Assembly (NCBI GenBank): GCA_017473775.1
Contig: JAFUJH010000012.1
Coordinates: 1-59,147, forward strand
Source of the DNA: Ruminococcus sp.
Lineage (GTDB): Bacteria; Bacillota; Clostridia; Oscillospirales; Acutalibacteraceae
DNA: 59,147 nucleotides
Reading direction: 5' to 3'
Shown: positions 8,699 to 18,057 of the stretch, one piece after another
Numbering within the stretch: the stretch's first letter is position 1
Layout of the letters: every line of letters begins with the position of its first letter
Program-made: the position numbers and the translations under genes
Notes under the pieces: model-generated
Databases searched by the model: none
What the model was told of the DNA's origin: nothing
Seen by the model: the letters and a program-made list of their open reading frames with translations, nothing else

Positions 8699-9622
8699 GT
8701 GAGCGACTCAATTATTAATCCTGTGTACCCCTATACCTACGGCAGAATGTGGTATGCCGTAAAAAGACTCAAGGAAAAATACGCGGGTTTGATAGATACC
8801 GTCTGTGTATCACGAAGCACTCAGGGCAGATGCATACCTGTGCTGAGTCTTGGGTTGGGAGAGCGGAAAATCCTTGCCGTTGCATCTATACACGGCAGAG
8901 AATATGTGAGCACAGGGTATATACTCCTGTGTGTAGAGGAATACGCAAGGGCTTTTTGTAATAATACAAAATACTGTGGCTTTGATGTGAGGAGACTCCT
9001 TGAGGACTTTACATTCCAAATAGTGCCTATGGCAAATCCCGACTCGGTAGAGATTGCACTGGGAAGATGTTACCCTTGTGTGAGGATTGAGGACTTCAAC
9101 CCGTATTTTTACAAAAATAACGCAAACAATGTGAATATAAACGCAAATTTTCCTTTTGAGTGGCACTGTGTGCCCCGGTATCGTCAGGGCGGAAGCTGTG
9201 CAGGCAGTGAAAGCGAGACAAAGTTTTTGATGAAGCTTTGCGAAAAGTATGCTTACGAAAAAATGCTGTCCTTTCACTCACGGGGAGATTGTCTGTATTG
9301 GCGTGACGAGGGTAATGGTGAAGTTGAAATGGACAAAGCAGTTGCACAAAGGTTGCAGGAGGTCTGCGGATTTTCAATGTGCAAGCCCACAAGTAAGGCA
9401 GAGGACTACGCAGGAGGATTTGAAAACTGGTTTCGGTACAAATACAGAAAACCGGCAATTTGTGTAGAGCTTATAAAAGATGAGAATGCACCCTTTGATA
9501 TTTGTTGCTGTGATTTTTACAACCTTACAAGATGGGAGCAAACAGAGTGTGCAATGCTCTGTGTGTGCAATACTGAGAAATTTACAAAAAGTTCTCACAA
9601 GCACACAAAGCCGTCACATTGA
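8699..9622 (+). CDS. M14-family zinc carboxypeptidase (cytoplasmic form)
   Basis: A 307-aa protein with the M14 zinc ligands HGRE (H65, E68), a third-ligand candidate in SFHSRG near residue 199, and a catalytic glutamate candidate in CVELIKDEN near residue 258. M14 enzymes trim C-terminal residues from peptides, and several Firmicutes members cut gamma-D-Glu-diaminopimelate bonds in muropeptides. No signal peptide or membrane segment is seen, so it would act in the cytoplasm, possibly in cell-wall recycling (inference). The start is GTG at 8699 with GGAG upstream. No wall-binding domain such as LysM is present. Confidence 0.85.
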   Translation: MSDSIINPVYPYTYGRMWYAVKRLKEKYAGLIDTVCVSRSTQGRCIPVLSLGLGERKILAVASIHGREYVSTGYILLCVEEYARAFCNNTKYCGFDVRRLLEDFTFQIVPMANPDSVEIALGRCYPCVRIEDFNPYFYKNNANNVNINANFPFEWHCVPRYRQGGSCAGSESETKFLMKLCEKYAYEKMLSFHSRGDCLYWRDEGNGEVEMDKAVAQRLQEVCGFSMCKPTSKAEDYAGGFENWFRYKYRKPAICVELIKDENAPFDICCCDFYNLTRWEQTECAMLCVCNTEKFTKSSHKHTKPSH

Positions 9623-9687
9623 CAGGGTATCTTATAATCAGTAATATGTAAACACGGTTTTTTAAAAGCGGCACGGAGGTGTAAGCA

Positions 9688-10359
9688 GTGGCAAAGCTCC
9701 TTATAGTTGATGATGAATTCAGAATAAGAGAAATTATAAAGAAATATGCAGAGTTTGAGGGTCACACCTGTGTAGAGGCAAAGGATGGTATGGACGCCAT
9801 TGATAAGGCTTCTCATGAGGATTTTGACCTGATAATTATGGATGTTATGATGCCGGAGCTTGACGGCTTCTCTGCTTGCAGAGAGATAAGAAAGCACAGC
9901 TCAACTCCTATTATCATTCTGTCAGCCAGAGGCGAGGAGTACGACAGAATCCACGGCTTTGAGCTGGGAATTGATGATTATGTGGTTAAGCCCTTTTCGC
10001 CTAAGGAGCTGATGATGAGGGTATCTGCTGTAATCAAGCGTTCAAAGGGCACCGCTCAGGAGAAGGACATCTTCACCTACGAGGGGCTGTGTGTGGACTT
10101 CAGCGGACGGATTGTAACCATAGACGGTGAGCGTGTGGAGATGACCCCCAAGGAGTACGACCTGTTCTTCTATATGGTGAAGAACAAGGGCATAGCTCTG
10201 ACACGAGAAAAACTCATCAGGAAGGTCTGGGGCTATGATTTCTTCGGTGATGACCGTACCCTTGATACACACATAAAGCTTCTGAGAAAAAGCCTCCAAA
10301 GATACAGCACCCTTATTGTCACACTGAGAGGAGTTGGCTATCGGTTTGAAGCAGAATAA
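9688..10359 (+). CDS. OmpR/PhoB-type response regulator
   Basis: A 223-aa protein. The receiver domain has the acidic pocket D8-D9, phospho-acceptor D52, switch residue S79 and K101. A winged-helix DNA-binding domain from about residue 125 includes the typical MTPKEYDLFFYM and GVGYRFE segments. The start is GTG at 9688 with GGAGGTG upstream. The sensor kinase gene overlaps its 3' end, so the pair forms one operon. The signal and regulon are unknown; no obvious target gene adjoins it other than the M14 peptidase upstream. Confidence 0.93.
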   Translation: MAKLLIVDDEFRIREIIKKYAEFEGHTCVEAKDGMDAIDKASHEDFDLIIMDVMMPELDGFSACREIRKHSSTPIIILSARGEEYDRIHGFELGIDDYVVKPFSPKELMMRVSAVIKRSKGTAQEKDIFTYEGLCVDFSGRIVTIDGERVEMTPKEYDLFFYMVKNKGIALTREKLIRKVWGYDFFGDDRTLDTHIKLLRKSLQRYSTLIVTLRGVGYRFEAE

Positions 10360-11881
10360 ATCGGCGGCTACAGTTGATATAAAGGAAAATAAGAGCAGAA
10401 AAGGCTGGTCAAGGCTTCCGCTGAAGGTGAAGCTTATCGGCTTTTTTCTGCTTTTTGCTTTTTTACTGTTGGTTTTTCTGTGGTTGTTCCAGATAGTATT
10501 TCTGGACGACTTTTACAGAATGATAAAGACCAATCAGATTGAAAGCAGTACAAGCTATCTGAGTGCAAATCTTGACGACCCTAAGGCTCAGGAGCTTGTA
10601 GAAAGCATACATACAGGTAACGGAATGTCAGTGGCGGTGTTTGATACTTCTGCTCAGTTTTTCACAAGAGTTTACGAGAGCACTGCCGACAGGGATATGA
10701 GCCTTGATATAATGCCTCATCAGGCGTATGCCTATTATACAAAAGCCGCCCAATCAGGGGGCAAAGCTACCATAGAGTCAGAGGGCTTTGCAGAGAATAT
10801 ATGGGGCACAGAGGGGTTATTTGACGGAAACTTTCAGGGAGAGCTCCCCAGAATGGACAGGCAATCCTCAAAGATACTTACCTGTGCACAGATAGTAAAT
10901 GTTCAGGGCAGTGAGTACCTTGTTGTGCTGAAAACCCGAATGACTCCCGTTACCAGTACTGTGGATACTCTGCGGTTTCAGCTTCTTATAATTACGGCGT
11001 TGCTCATTATATTTGCAGTGGTTTTTGCTATTGCGGTTTCCTCAAGAATATCAAAGCCTATAGCAAAGACCAACGAGGGTGCAAAAGAGCTTGCACGACA
11101 GAACTATGATGTGCATTTTGATGCTGACGGCTGTAAGGAAATCTGCGAGCTTAGCGAGACACTGAATATTGCGGCGGCAGAGCTGTCTACAGTAGACAGG
11201 CTCAGGCGTGAGCTGATTGGAAATATATCTCACGATTTACGCACACCGCTGACTATGATAAGCGGCTACGCCGAGGTTATGCGTGATATCCCCGGAGAGA
11301 ATACACCTGAGAATCTGCAGGTGGTTATTGACGAGAGCCGCAGGCTTTCCGAGCTTGTGACGGATTTGCTTGACCTGTCAAAGCTGGAGGCACAGACCGT
11401 ACCTTTGAATTTGGAGGAATTCTGTCTGACAGACAGCATCAGAGGAATATTCACCCGTTATGCAAAACTTGTATCTCAAGAGGGTTATGTGCTCAGGTTT
11501 GAAAGCGACGGGGATGTATATGTGAAGGGTGATGAGCTGAGACTCACACAGGTTGTCTACAACCTTATTAATAATGCTATCAACTATGCAGGCGAGGACA
11601 AGATTGTTATTGTCCGCCAGATAGTGAGCGACGGTAAGGTGAGGATTGAGTTTGAGGATCACGGACAAGGTATTAGTCAGGAGGATATGAAGTATATCTG
11701 GGACAGATACTACCGTGTTGACAAGGAGCACCGCAGTGCGGTTATCGGCTCGGGACTGGGACTTTCCATTGTTAAGAATGTATTGCTTCTTCACAAGGCA
11801 CGCTTTGGCGTGAAAAGCCGAATCGGCGAGGGAAGCACCTTCTGGTTTGAGTTAGAAGCGTACTCTCACCGTAGCCCTTAA
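10334..11881 (+). CDS. Sensor histidine kinase
   Basis: A membrane kinase of up to 515 aa. Transmembrane helix 1 is near residues 34-54, followed by an extracellular sensor of about 160 residues, TM2 near 215-237 and a HAMP domain. The H box ISHDLRTPL has phospho-acceptor H300, followed by the N box (NLINNAINYA), G1 (DHGQGI) and G2 (GSGLGL). It partners the upstream response regulator, overlapping it by up to 26 nt. Start is uncertain: TTG at 10334 abuts the GAGAGGAG ribosome site with no spacing, whereas TTG at 10346 has 12 nt of spacing and is the more likely start. The C-terminus is complete and followed by a terminator. Confidence 0.92.
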   Translation: MAIGLKQNKSAATVDIKENKSRKGWSRLPLKVKLIGFFLLFAFLLLVFLWLFQIVFLDDFYRMIKTNQIESSTSYLSANLDDPKAQELVESIHTGNGMSVAVFDTSAQFFTRVYESTADRDMSLDIMPHQAYAYYTKAAQSGGKATIESEGFAENIWGTEGLFDGNFQGELPRMDRQSSKILTCAQIVNVQGSEYLVVLKTRMTPVTSTVDTLRFQLLIITALLIIFAVVFAIAVSSRISKPIAKTNEGAKELARQNYDVHFDADGCKEICELSETLNIAAAELSTVDRLRRELIGNISHDLRTPLTMISGYAEVMRDIPGENTPENLQVVIDESRRLSELVTDLLDLSKLEAQTVPLNLEEFCLTDSIRGIFTRYAKLVSQEGYVLRFESDGDVYVKGDELRLTQVVYNLINNAINYAGEDKIVIVRQIVSDGKVRIEFEDHGQGISQEDMKYIWDRYYRVDKEHRSAVIGSGLGLSIVKNVLLLHKARFGVKSRIGEGSTFWFELEAYSHRSP

Positions 11882-11917
11882 AAAACGAGGATGACGACCA
11901 TTTTCATAGAAAAAAAC

Positions 11918-11966
11918 AAGAGCAAGAGTAAAAGGACTAAAAACCTTTTATTCTTGCTCTTTTCGC
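11918..11966 (+). terminator. Terminator of the two-component operon
   Basis: An 18-bp stem with one G-T pair (11918-11935/11944-11961), core AGCAAGAGTAAAAGG, loop ACTAAAAA, followed by TTT. Confidence 0.85.
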
Positions 11967-11970
11967 TTTT

Positions 11971-12178
11971 TATAGATGAATTGATGCGGAAGCATCATGA
12001 ATTGGCTACGCCATGATTTTTCGTCGGCGTACCACCTCCTCCATGAATTGAATTGCAAAGAATATAATGCCCGCAGGGCAATTCATGCAGTTTACTGCAA
12101 TTCATGACACACCGTGTCAATTCATGCAATGTCGTTGCAATTCATTAGCGTGATCGTCCGTTAAGGACAGCACGCTAA
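11971..12178. repeat. Modular hairpin array A (linker ATGAATTG)
   Basis: The linker ATGAATTG occurs at 11976, 11997 and 12043, then inverted as CAATTCAT at 12079, 12098, 12118 and 12138. Between linkers lie different short hairpins: GATGC GGAA GCATC, GGC TAC GCC, GCCC GCA GGGC, GCAG TTTA CTGC, GACAC ACC GTGTC and GCAA TGTCG TTGC. The right end is a hairpin with stem TTAGCGTG/CACGCTAA (12145-12178). The array lies between convergent genes, in the expected 3' UTR of metH. Confidence 0.8.
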
Positions 12179-12227
12179 CTCCACTGTGTCCTTGTCAAAA
12201 TTCACAGCTACAAAAAGTCTCATATTA

Positions 12228-14633
12228 TCAACCCTTTTTGATAGCGTTGAAGTGCTTTTCTGCAATTCGTACAGCACCCATTGCATCTTTGGAGTAGAAG
12301 TCCGCACCTATCATATCTGCGTATTCCTGACTGAGCACTGCACCGCCGACAGTTACCTTAGCATAGGGGCACTCACTTCTCAACAGCTTGATTGTACGCT
12401 CCATAGAGGGGACAGTGGTGGTCATCAGGGCAGACAGAGCCACAAGTGTGACCTGCTCGCGCTTTACTGTTTCCAGTATAGTCTCCTCGGGTACATCCTT
12501 GCCAAGGTCGATAACTTTGTAGCCGTAGTTTTCCAGCAGGATTTTCACTATATTTTTGCCGATGTCGTGGATATCGCCCTTGACAGTAGCAACAATGATT
12601 TTCTCGCCATTTTCTGAGCTTTCACCCGAAGCACGCAGGGCGTCCTTCACAAGAGAAGCAGATGCCTGTGCCGCTTCTGCACTCATCAGAAGCTGAGGCA
12701 GATACACCTTGCCTTGCTCAAAGCCTGCGCCCACTGTATCAAGAGCAGGTATGATGTGCTCGTTTATAACGCTCAAAGGGGAAATAGTGCACAGAAGCTC
12801 CTTTGTAAGTGTAGCACTCTCCTCACAAAGTCCAGAGATAATGGCACTTTTCAGGTCAAGATTGCCTGTAGCCTTCGGTATTGCTTCCTGTACATCCTCC
12901 ATAGCCATTACTTGTGTGATTATGCTGTCTGCAAAATTCTCAACCTCACTCAGGATTTCATCTCCTGCACAGCCTGTAAATTCACGGACAGCCTGCATCA
13001 TTCTGTCTGAATGAGGATTCATAATTGCGCAGGAAAGTCCGCAACTCAAAGCAAGAGAGAAAAACGCTGAGTTTACATAATCCCTGTGAGGAAGTCCGAA
13101 GGATATGTTTGATACACCCAGAACAGTTTTGACACCCATATCTGTAATGCTTTTTATCGCCTCAAGAGTAACCTTTGCCGCGTTTCTGTCAGCACTGATT
13201 GCCATGGTCAGGGTGTCTACAATAATATTCTTTCTGTCAATGCCGTAGCTCTCGGCAGTTTCTATTATCCGCTTTGCAATTTCCACTCTGCCTTCGGAAG
13301 TGTCGGGAATACCCTTTTCGTCAAGAGTCAGGGCAACTATCACACCGCCGTATTTTTTTGCCAGAGGGAAAACAGCCTCCATAGACTCCTGCTTGCCGTT
13401 GACGGAGTTTATCATAGGCTTGCCGTTGTAAACTCGCAGTGCATGCTCCAGTGCAACAGGGTCAGAGGTGTCTATCTGCAAGGGTGTATCGCTGACACTC
13501 TGCAGTGCCTCGATAACCTGCTTCATAACTTTTGCCTCGTCAATCTCAGGCAGACCGCAGTTTACATCCAGAATCTGAGCCCCTGCCTGCTGTTGAGCCA
13601 CACCCTCACGGAGGATAAAGGCAAGGTCACCTTCACGCAGGGCTTCTTTGACTTTCTTCTTGCCTGTGGGATTGATTCGCTCGCCTATGACAACAGGTGA
13701 GTCGCCAAGCTCTACAGCGTGGGTGTATGAAGAAACAAGGCAGTGGTTTTTCTTTGTGACTCTGACAGGTGCAGTGCCTTCAAGGGCAGACACCACAGCC
13801 TTAATATATTCGGGAGAAGTTCCGCAGCAGCCGCCTAAGATTACGGCTCCAATCTGTGCAGAACGCACCATTTCCTGTGCAAATTCTTCTGCAGATACAT
13901 CGAATACAACTTTGCCCTGCACACTTCTGGGAAGTCCTGCGTTAGGGCTTATCATCAGGGGAGTGGAGCTGTATTCTGCGAAGGTTGTGAGAATTTCGTT
14001 CATCTTGTGAGGGCCTAAGGAGCAGTTCATACCAAGTGCATCAACGCCCAGTCCCTCTAACAGTGCAATCATAGATACTGCGTCGGCACCTGTCATAAGC
14101 TTCTCTTTTTCGTCGTAAACATTGGTGACGAACACAGGCAGGTCAGAATTTTCCTTAGCCGCAAGGACAGCCGCCTTTGTCTCGTAGGCGTCGTTCATTG
14201 TCTCAATGAGGATAAGGTCGGCTCTGTCTCGGCCAAGGCGTACTACCTGTGCAAAGCACTCCACTGCCTCCTCAAAGGGCAAATCTCCAAAGGGCTTGAG
14301 GATTTTGCCCAGAGGGCCTATGTCCAGAGCAATGTATCGCTTTTTGCCCCCTGCCTTTTTAACTGCTTTTTCGGCACAGTCAAAAGCGGCAGAGATAACA
14401 GATGCTAATTCCTCGGATGAAAACTTCAGAGGATTTGCACCGAAGGTGTTGGTGGAGATTACATCACAGCCTGCTTTAAGGTAGGACAAATGGATATCCT
14501 CAATGGCGTGGGGATTTGTTATATTAAGTAGTTCGGGAAGCTCGCCTGTTTTTAAGCCCTTCTTCTGGAGCTCAGTGCCCATAGCACCATCAAAAAACAC
14601 AAGGGAACTTTTCAGTTTTTCACGGATATTCAT
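12228..14633 (-). CDS. metH: Cobalamin-dependent methionine synthase, catalytic modules only
   Basis: An 801-aa protein with MetH modules in order: homocysteine methyltransferase (1-300; zinc ligand motifs GMNCS and GGCCGTS), pterin/folate-binding domain (about 315-570; VIGERINPTGKKK, NSVNGK), B12 cap domain (about 590-670) and B12-binding domain (about 680-800) with the base-off motif DIHDIG. It transfers methyl from methyltetrahydrofolate to homocysteine. The AdoMet reactivation domain is missing and is encoded by the gene just upstream (14672-15289). The ATG at 14633 has AAAGGA at 9 nt. It is the last gene of the metF operon, so folate reduction, transfer and reactivation are together. Confidence 0.95.
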   Translation of the reverse strand: MNIREKLKSSLVFFDGAMGTELQKKGLKTGELPELLNITNPHAIEDIHLSYLKAGCDVISTNTFGANPLKFSSEELASVISAAFDCAEKAVKKAGGKKRYIALDIGPLGKILKPFGDLPFEEAVECFAQVVRLGRDRADLILIETMNDAYETKAAVLAAKENSDLPVFVTNVYDEKEKLMTGADAVSMIALLEGLGVDALGMNCSLGPHKMNEILTTFAEYSSTPLMISPNAGLPRSVQGKVVFDVSAEEFAQEMVRSAQIGAVILGGCCGTSPEYIKAVVSALEGTAPVRVTKKNHCLVSSYTHAVELGDSPVVIGERINPTGKKKVKEALREGDLAFILREGVAQQQAGAQILDVNCGLPEIDEAKVMKQVIEALQSVSDTPLQIDTSDPVALEHALRVYNGKPMINSVNGKQESMEAVFPLAKKYGGVIVALTLDEKGIPDTSEGRVEIAKRIIETAESYGIDRKNIIVDTLTMAISADRNAAKVTLEAIKSITDMGVKTVLGVSNISFGLPHRDYVNSAFFSLALSCGLSCAIMNPHSDRMMQAVREFTGCAGDEILSEVENFADSIITQVMAMEDVQEAIPKATGNLDLKSAIISGLCEESATLTKELLCTISPLSVINEHIIPALDTVGAGFEQGKVYLPQLLMSAEAAQASASLVKDALRASGESSENGEKIIVATVKGDIHDIGKNIVKILLENYGYKVIDLGKDVPEETILETVKREQVTLVALSALMTTTVPSMERTIKLLRSECPYAKVTVGGAVLSQEYADMIGADFYSKDAMGAVRIAEKHFNAIKKG

Positions 14634-14657
14634 AATCATCATTCCTTTATGGTCAAA

Positions 14658-14709
14658 AAGTCCCCCTTGCCCTAAAGGGGGATGTCAGTTACAGACTGAC
14701 AGGGGGATT
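14658..14709. repeat. MITE-like half element overlapping a gene end
   Basis: Two hairpins read on the minus strand, GTCAGT CTGTA ACTGAC and CCCCCTT TAGGGC AAGGGGG, match the right arm of the elements at 1-112 and 19446-19583. The left part supplies the last codons and stop of the reactivation gene (14672-15289). Confidence 0.7.
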
Positions 14710-15289
14710 TAACAATTGCGGTGACGGATTTGGTGGGAGTCAAAAGATAGGAGTCGGTCATAGAAAGACCGATGTTAATACTTGCATCTAAAATTTCCAT
14801 AATATCTCTTTGCATTTCAAGGGGAAGGTCTCCATATCCGGGGGAGAATCTCTCCTGCTCGTTTGTATGGAAAACATCTCTGCAGATATAATCGCAGAAG
14901 CACTCGATTGCGGCAGTTGCACAGCCGTCGGTTATTACTGCGCGGCTGGGCAGAATAGAGGAATATCGGGATATGAGTCTGTCTGCACCTATCCCTACAG
15001 TTGCGGCGAAGATGTACACTGTGCAGTCCCCGCCTAAAAACTTTCTCAGGGATGTGCTCTCATATTTGCAAAAGCCGAAGTCTGCAATATCCCCTGCAAA
15101 GCTGACAGGTACTTCTGCGTAAACAGCACGGGGATTTAAAAAGGGACACAGCTCCTCCAGAGCATCCTTGCAAAGGGAGCAGAGCTTTTCATCCTCGCTT
15201 TGTCGGCAGCCTGAGTAACGAATAATGTCCTTTATGGGGACGCAGAGATTCCCTATATCTGCAGACAGTCGGTTGATGTATGGAATCAT
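14672..15289 (-). CDS. Stand-alone methionine synthase AdoMet-dependent reactivation domain
   Basis: A 205-aa protein matching the C-terminal activation domain of MetH: the central RFSPGYGDLPLEMQ segment and the terminal LTPTKSVTAIV motif are diagnostic of the AdoMet-binding fold. It reductively methylates inactive cob(II)alamin on MetH using AdoMet. It lies between metF and a metH that lacks this domain, so the two proteins form a split enzyme, as in Thermotoga. The last 12 codons (KSPCQSVTDIPL, stop) are read from a MITE-like repeat rather than from the family sequence. The start is ATG at 15289, 3 nt after the metF stop. Confidence 0.9.
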   Translation of the reverse strand: MIPYINRLSADIGNLCVPIKDIIRYSGCRQSEDEKLCSLCKDALEELCPFLNPRAVYAEVPVSFAGDIADFGFCKYESTSLRKFLGGDCTVYIFAATVGIGADRLISRYSSILPSRAVITDGCATAAIECFCDYICRDVFHTNEQERFSPGYGDLPLEMQRDIMEILDASINIGLSMTDSYLLTPTKSVTAIVKSPCQSVTDIPL

Positions 15290-15292
15290 AGC

Positions 15293-16156
15293 TTATCCCT
15301 TGATAATTTCAGACAGATTTGCCTGAATCTTCTGTGCTACATCGGGTTTGTTCATAGAATAAACATGGACATTCTTAACCCCATTGGCGTACAAATCGAT
15401 AATCTGCTCTGTAGCATAGGCAATACCTGCCTGCTTCATAGCATCAGGGTTGTCGCCATAGCGTTCTGCAATGCGGATGAATCGTTTGGGGAGTACTGTG
15501 CCTGAAAGCTCACAGGAGCGGTAAATCTGCTTTGCGTTTGTGATGGGCATAATACCTGCAACAATCGGGACAAAGATACCTTTTTTGCGGAGCTTGTCTA
15601 TATAGGAGTAGAGAATGTCGTTGTTAAAGAACATCTGTGTTGTCAGGAAGGAGCATCCTGCCTCTACCTTTCTGCCGATGTTTACGATGTCCTCCTCAAG
15701 GCTTTCGCATTCAATGTGGCCCTCAGGGTAGCAGGCACCGCCTATGCAGAAACCTCCCGTTTCAACAATCTCAGCAATAAGCTCTGAGGCATACTGATAG
15801 TCGCTTGCAAGTCTGCCCTCCTTGGGAATATCACCTCTCAGGGCTAAGATGTTCTCAATGCCTGCTTCTTTAAGCTTGTGAAGCTGTGCACGGACAGTTT
15901 CTTTGGTAGAAGAAACGCAGGTCAGATGTGCAAGTGAGGGGACTCCGTACTGATTCTTTATTCGTTCTGCAATGGAGACGGTGTACTCACTTGTGCCGCC
16001 GCCTGCACCGTAGGTAACGCTCATATAGTCAGGCTTTAAGGCGGCAATCGAGTGTGCCGCTTCCTCTACTTTTTTGTAAAGGTCGTGGGTCTTAGGTGGG
16101 AAAACCTCAAAGGAAAGTGTGGGCTTATCCTTTGCGAAAAGTTCTGACAGTTTCAA
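15293..16156 (-). CDS. metF: 5,10-methylenetetrahydrofolate reductase
   Basis: A 287-aa TIM-barrel flavoprotein with the N-terminal catalytic motif LSFEVFPPKT (residues 14-23, including the conserved Glu), the central LTCVSS and LALRGD segments and QMFFNND. It makes 5-methyltetrahydrofolate for the downstream methionine synthase. The start is TTG at 16156 with AAGGAGTGA upstream. It is the first gene of the metF-reactivation-metH operon. The aspS terminator stands just upstream, and no clear promoter or riboswitch could be found between them. Confidence 0.94.
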   Translation of the reverse strand: MKLSELFAKDKPTLSFEVFPPKTHDLYKKVEEAAHSIAALKPDYMSVTYGAGGGTSEYTVSIAERIKNQYGVPSLAHLTCVSSTKETVRAQLHKLKEAGIENILALRGDIPKEGRLASDYQYASELIAEIVETGGFCIGGACYPEGHIECESLEEDIVNIGRKVEAGCSFLTTQMFFNNDILYSYIDKLRKKGIFVPIVAGIMPITNAKQIYRSCELSGTVLPKRFIRIAERYGDNPDAMKQAGIAYATEQIIDLYANGVKNVHVYSMNKPDVAQKIQANLSEIIKG

Positions 16157-16186
16157 AAAATCACTCCTTGGGTCAGAATTTATTAC

Positions 16187-16225
16187 AGAAAACCCCGAAC
16201 AAAGCCGCAGGGATATGTTCGGGGT
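16187..16225 (-). terminator. Terminator of the hisS-aspS operon
   Basis: Stem ACCCCGAACA/TGTTCGGGGT (16192-16201/16216-16225), followed on the minus strand by TTTTCTG. Confidence 0.8.
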
Positions 16226-16240
16226 AAAATAACGATATAA

Positions 16241-18028
16241 TTATTCTTCCTCTGGCTCTGTGACAATTGTAAGTCCCAGTACATCCAGACTCTCCTTATC
16301 AACAGGAGCAGGACACTGTGACATAAGCTCGGAAGCGTTCTGTACCTTGGGGAAGGCGGTAACATCACGCAGGGACTCTGCACCGCAGAGAATCATTGTG
16401 ATTCGGTCAAGACCGATACCCATTCCGCCGTGGGGAGGAGCACCGTACTTGTAAGCATCTACAAGGAACCCGAACTTGAGTGCAATCTCCTCGTCGGTCA
16501 TCTTCAGTGCTCTGAACATCTTCTGCTGAAGCTCAGGGTTAGAGATACGGATTGAGCCTGAGGAAAGCTCAACGCCGTTGAGGGTCAGGTCGTAAGCCTT
16601 GGCGATAACCTTTGAGGGGTCAGTGTCAAGATACTCAAGACATTCTTCCTTAGGCATAGTGAAGGGGTGATGCATTGCAACCCACTCGCCGCTTTCTTCG
16701 TCCTTCTCAAAGAAGGGGAAGTCAACAATCCACAGGAATTTATATTCATCGGGGATAATCTCGAGTCTTTTTGCAACCATACCTCTCAGGGCTCCCAACA
16801 CGGGCAGGGTTACGGAGTCCTTATCTGCTACGATAAGCACAACATCGCCTTTCTCAGCACCCAGTCTCTCAAGGATTGCCTCAAGCTCGCCCTCTGCCAT
16901 AAACTTTGCAAATGAACAGGAGGGAGCATCCTCAACCCATCTTACAAAGGCAAGACCCTTTGCACCGATGCCGCGCACATATTCTGTGAGCTTGTCTATC
17001 TCTTTGCGTGTGTAAGTAGAAGCTGCGTTCTTTGCAACGATTGCACGGACAGAGCCGCCTGCCTCAATTGCACCTGTAAACACGCCGAAGCCGCAGTTTG
17101 CTACCATATCGGAGATATTCTGAATCTCCATACCGTAGCGGATGTCGGGCTTATCTGAGCCGAAACGCTCCATAGCCTCCTTGTAGCTCATACGCTCAAA
17201 GGGAGTCACAAGGTCTTTGCCCAGTACATCCTTGAATATTCTTTTCATAAGTCCTTCGTTAATCTCCAGGATATCCTCAACATCAACAAAGGAAAGCTCC
17301 ATATCAATCTGAGTAAACTCAGGCTGACGGTCAGCACGCAGGTCCTCGTCACGGAAGCAGCGAGCCAGCTGAATGTAGCGGTCAAAGCCTGAAAGCATCA
17401 GAAGCTGTTTGTAAATCTGGGGTGACTGGGGCAATGCATAGAAGGAGCCTTTGTGAATTCTGGAGGGAATGAGGTAGTCTCGTGCACCCTCGGGAGTAGA
17501 CTTCATCATCATAGGGGTCTCAATCTCTACAAAGCCGTTCTCATAGAAGTAGTCACGAGCAGACTTGCAGATTTCACTTCTCATCATAATGTTCTTCTGC
17601 AGGGGTCTGCGTCTTAAATCAAGGTATCTGTATCGGAGTCTCAGCTCCTCGTTGGTGTTAAGGTCATCAATAATCTCAAAGGGAGTGGTTTCTGCCTTTG
17701 AGAGGAGTCGCAGATCGCAAACATCAATCTCGATGTTACCTGTAGGAATGTCGGGGTTCTTGGAGCTACGCTCACGCACAACACCCTTGGCACAGATTAC
17801 ATACTCACTACGGAGAGTCTGTGCTTTCTCAAAAATCTCTCTGTCTGTTTTATCATCAAAAGCGAGCTGAACAATACCTGTGCGGTCACGAAGGTCCACA
17901 AACACAAGCTGACCTAAGTCACGCTGTTTCTGTACCCAACCGCAGACGGTAACCTCCTCGCCGATGTTAGAGTCACGCAGGTCGCCGCAATAGGTGCTTC
18001 TTTTAAGTCCTGTCATAAAATCTGCCAT
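16241..18028 (-). CDS. aspS: Aspartyl-tRNA synthetase
   Basis: A 595-aa class II synthetase, bacterial type. It has an N-terminal OB-fold anticodon-binding domain (VCGWVQKQRDLG, VFVDLRDRTG), motif 2 FRDEDLRADRQPEFTQ (about 217-232), a bacterial GAD insertion (about 290-420) and motif 3 GIGLDRI. It charges tRNA-Asp (and possibly tRNA-Asn if gatCAB is present). The ATG at 18028 has GGAGAG upstream; ATG at codon 5 is an alternative. It sits 29 nt after hisS, the usual Firmicutes hisS-aspS operon. The acidic tail (VTEPEEE) is normal. Confidence 0.96.
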   Translation of the reverse strand: MADFMTGLKRSTYCGDLRDSNIGEEVTVCGWVQKQRDLGQLVFVDLRDRTGIVQLAFDDKTDREIFEKAQTLRSEYVICAKGVVRERSSKNPDIPTGNIEIDVCDLRLLSKAETTPFEIIDDLNTNEELRLRYRYLDLRRRPLQKNIMMRSEICKSARDYFYENGFVEIETPMMMKSTPEGARDYLIPSRIHKGSFYALPQSPQIYKQLLMLSGFDRYIQLARCFRDEDLRADRQPEFTQIDMELSFVDVEDILEINEGLMKRIFKDVLGKDLVTPFERMSYKEAMERFGSDKPDIRYGMEIQNISDMVANCGFGVFTGAIEAGGSVRAIVAKNAASTYTRKEIDKLTEYVRGIGAKGLAFVRWVEDAPSCSFAKFMAEGELEAILERLGAEKGDVVLIVADKDSVTLPVLGALRGMVAKRLEIIPDEYKFLWIVDFPFFEKDEESGEWVAMHHPFTMPKEECLEYLDTDPSKVIAKAYDLTLNGVELSSGSIRISNPELQQKMFRALKMTDEEIALKFGFLVDAYKYGAPPHGGMGIGLDRITMILCGAESLRDVTAFPKVQNASELMSQCPAPVDKESLDVLGLTIVTEPEEE

Positions 18029-18057
18029 AATATATCTCTCCTTATAAAAGACAATTT

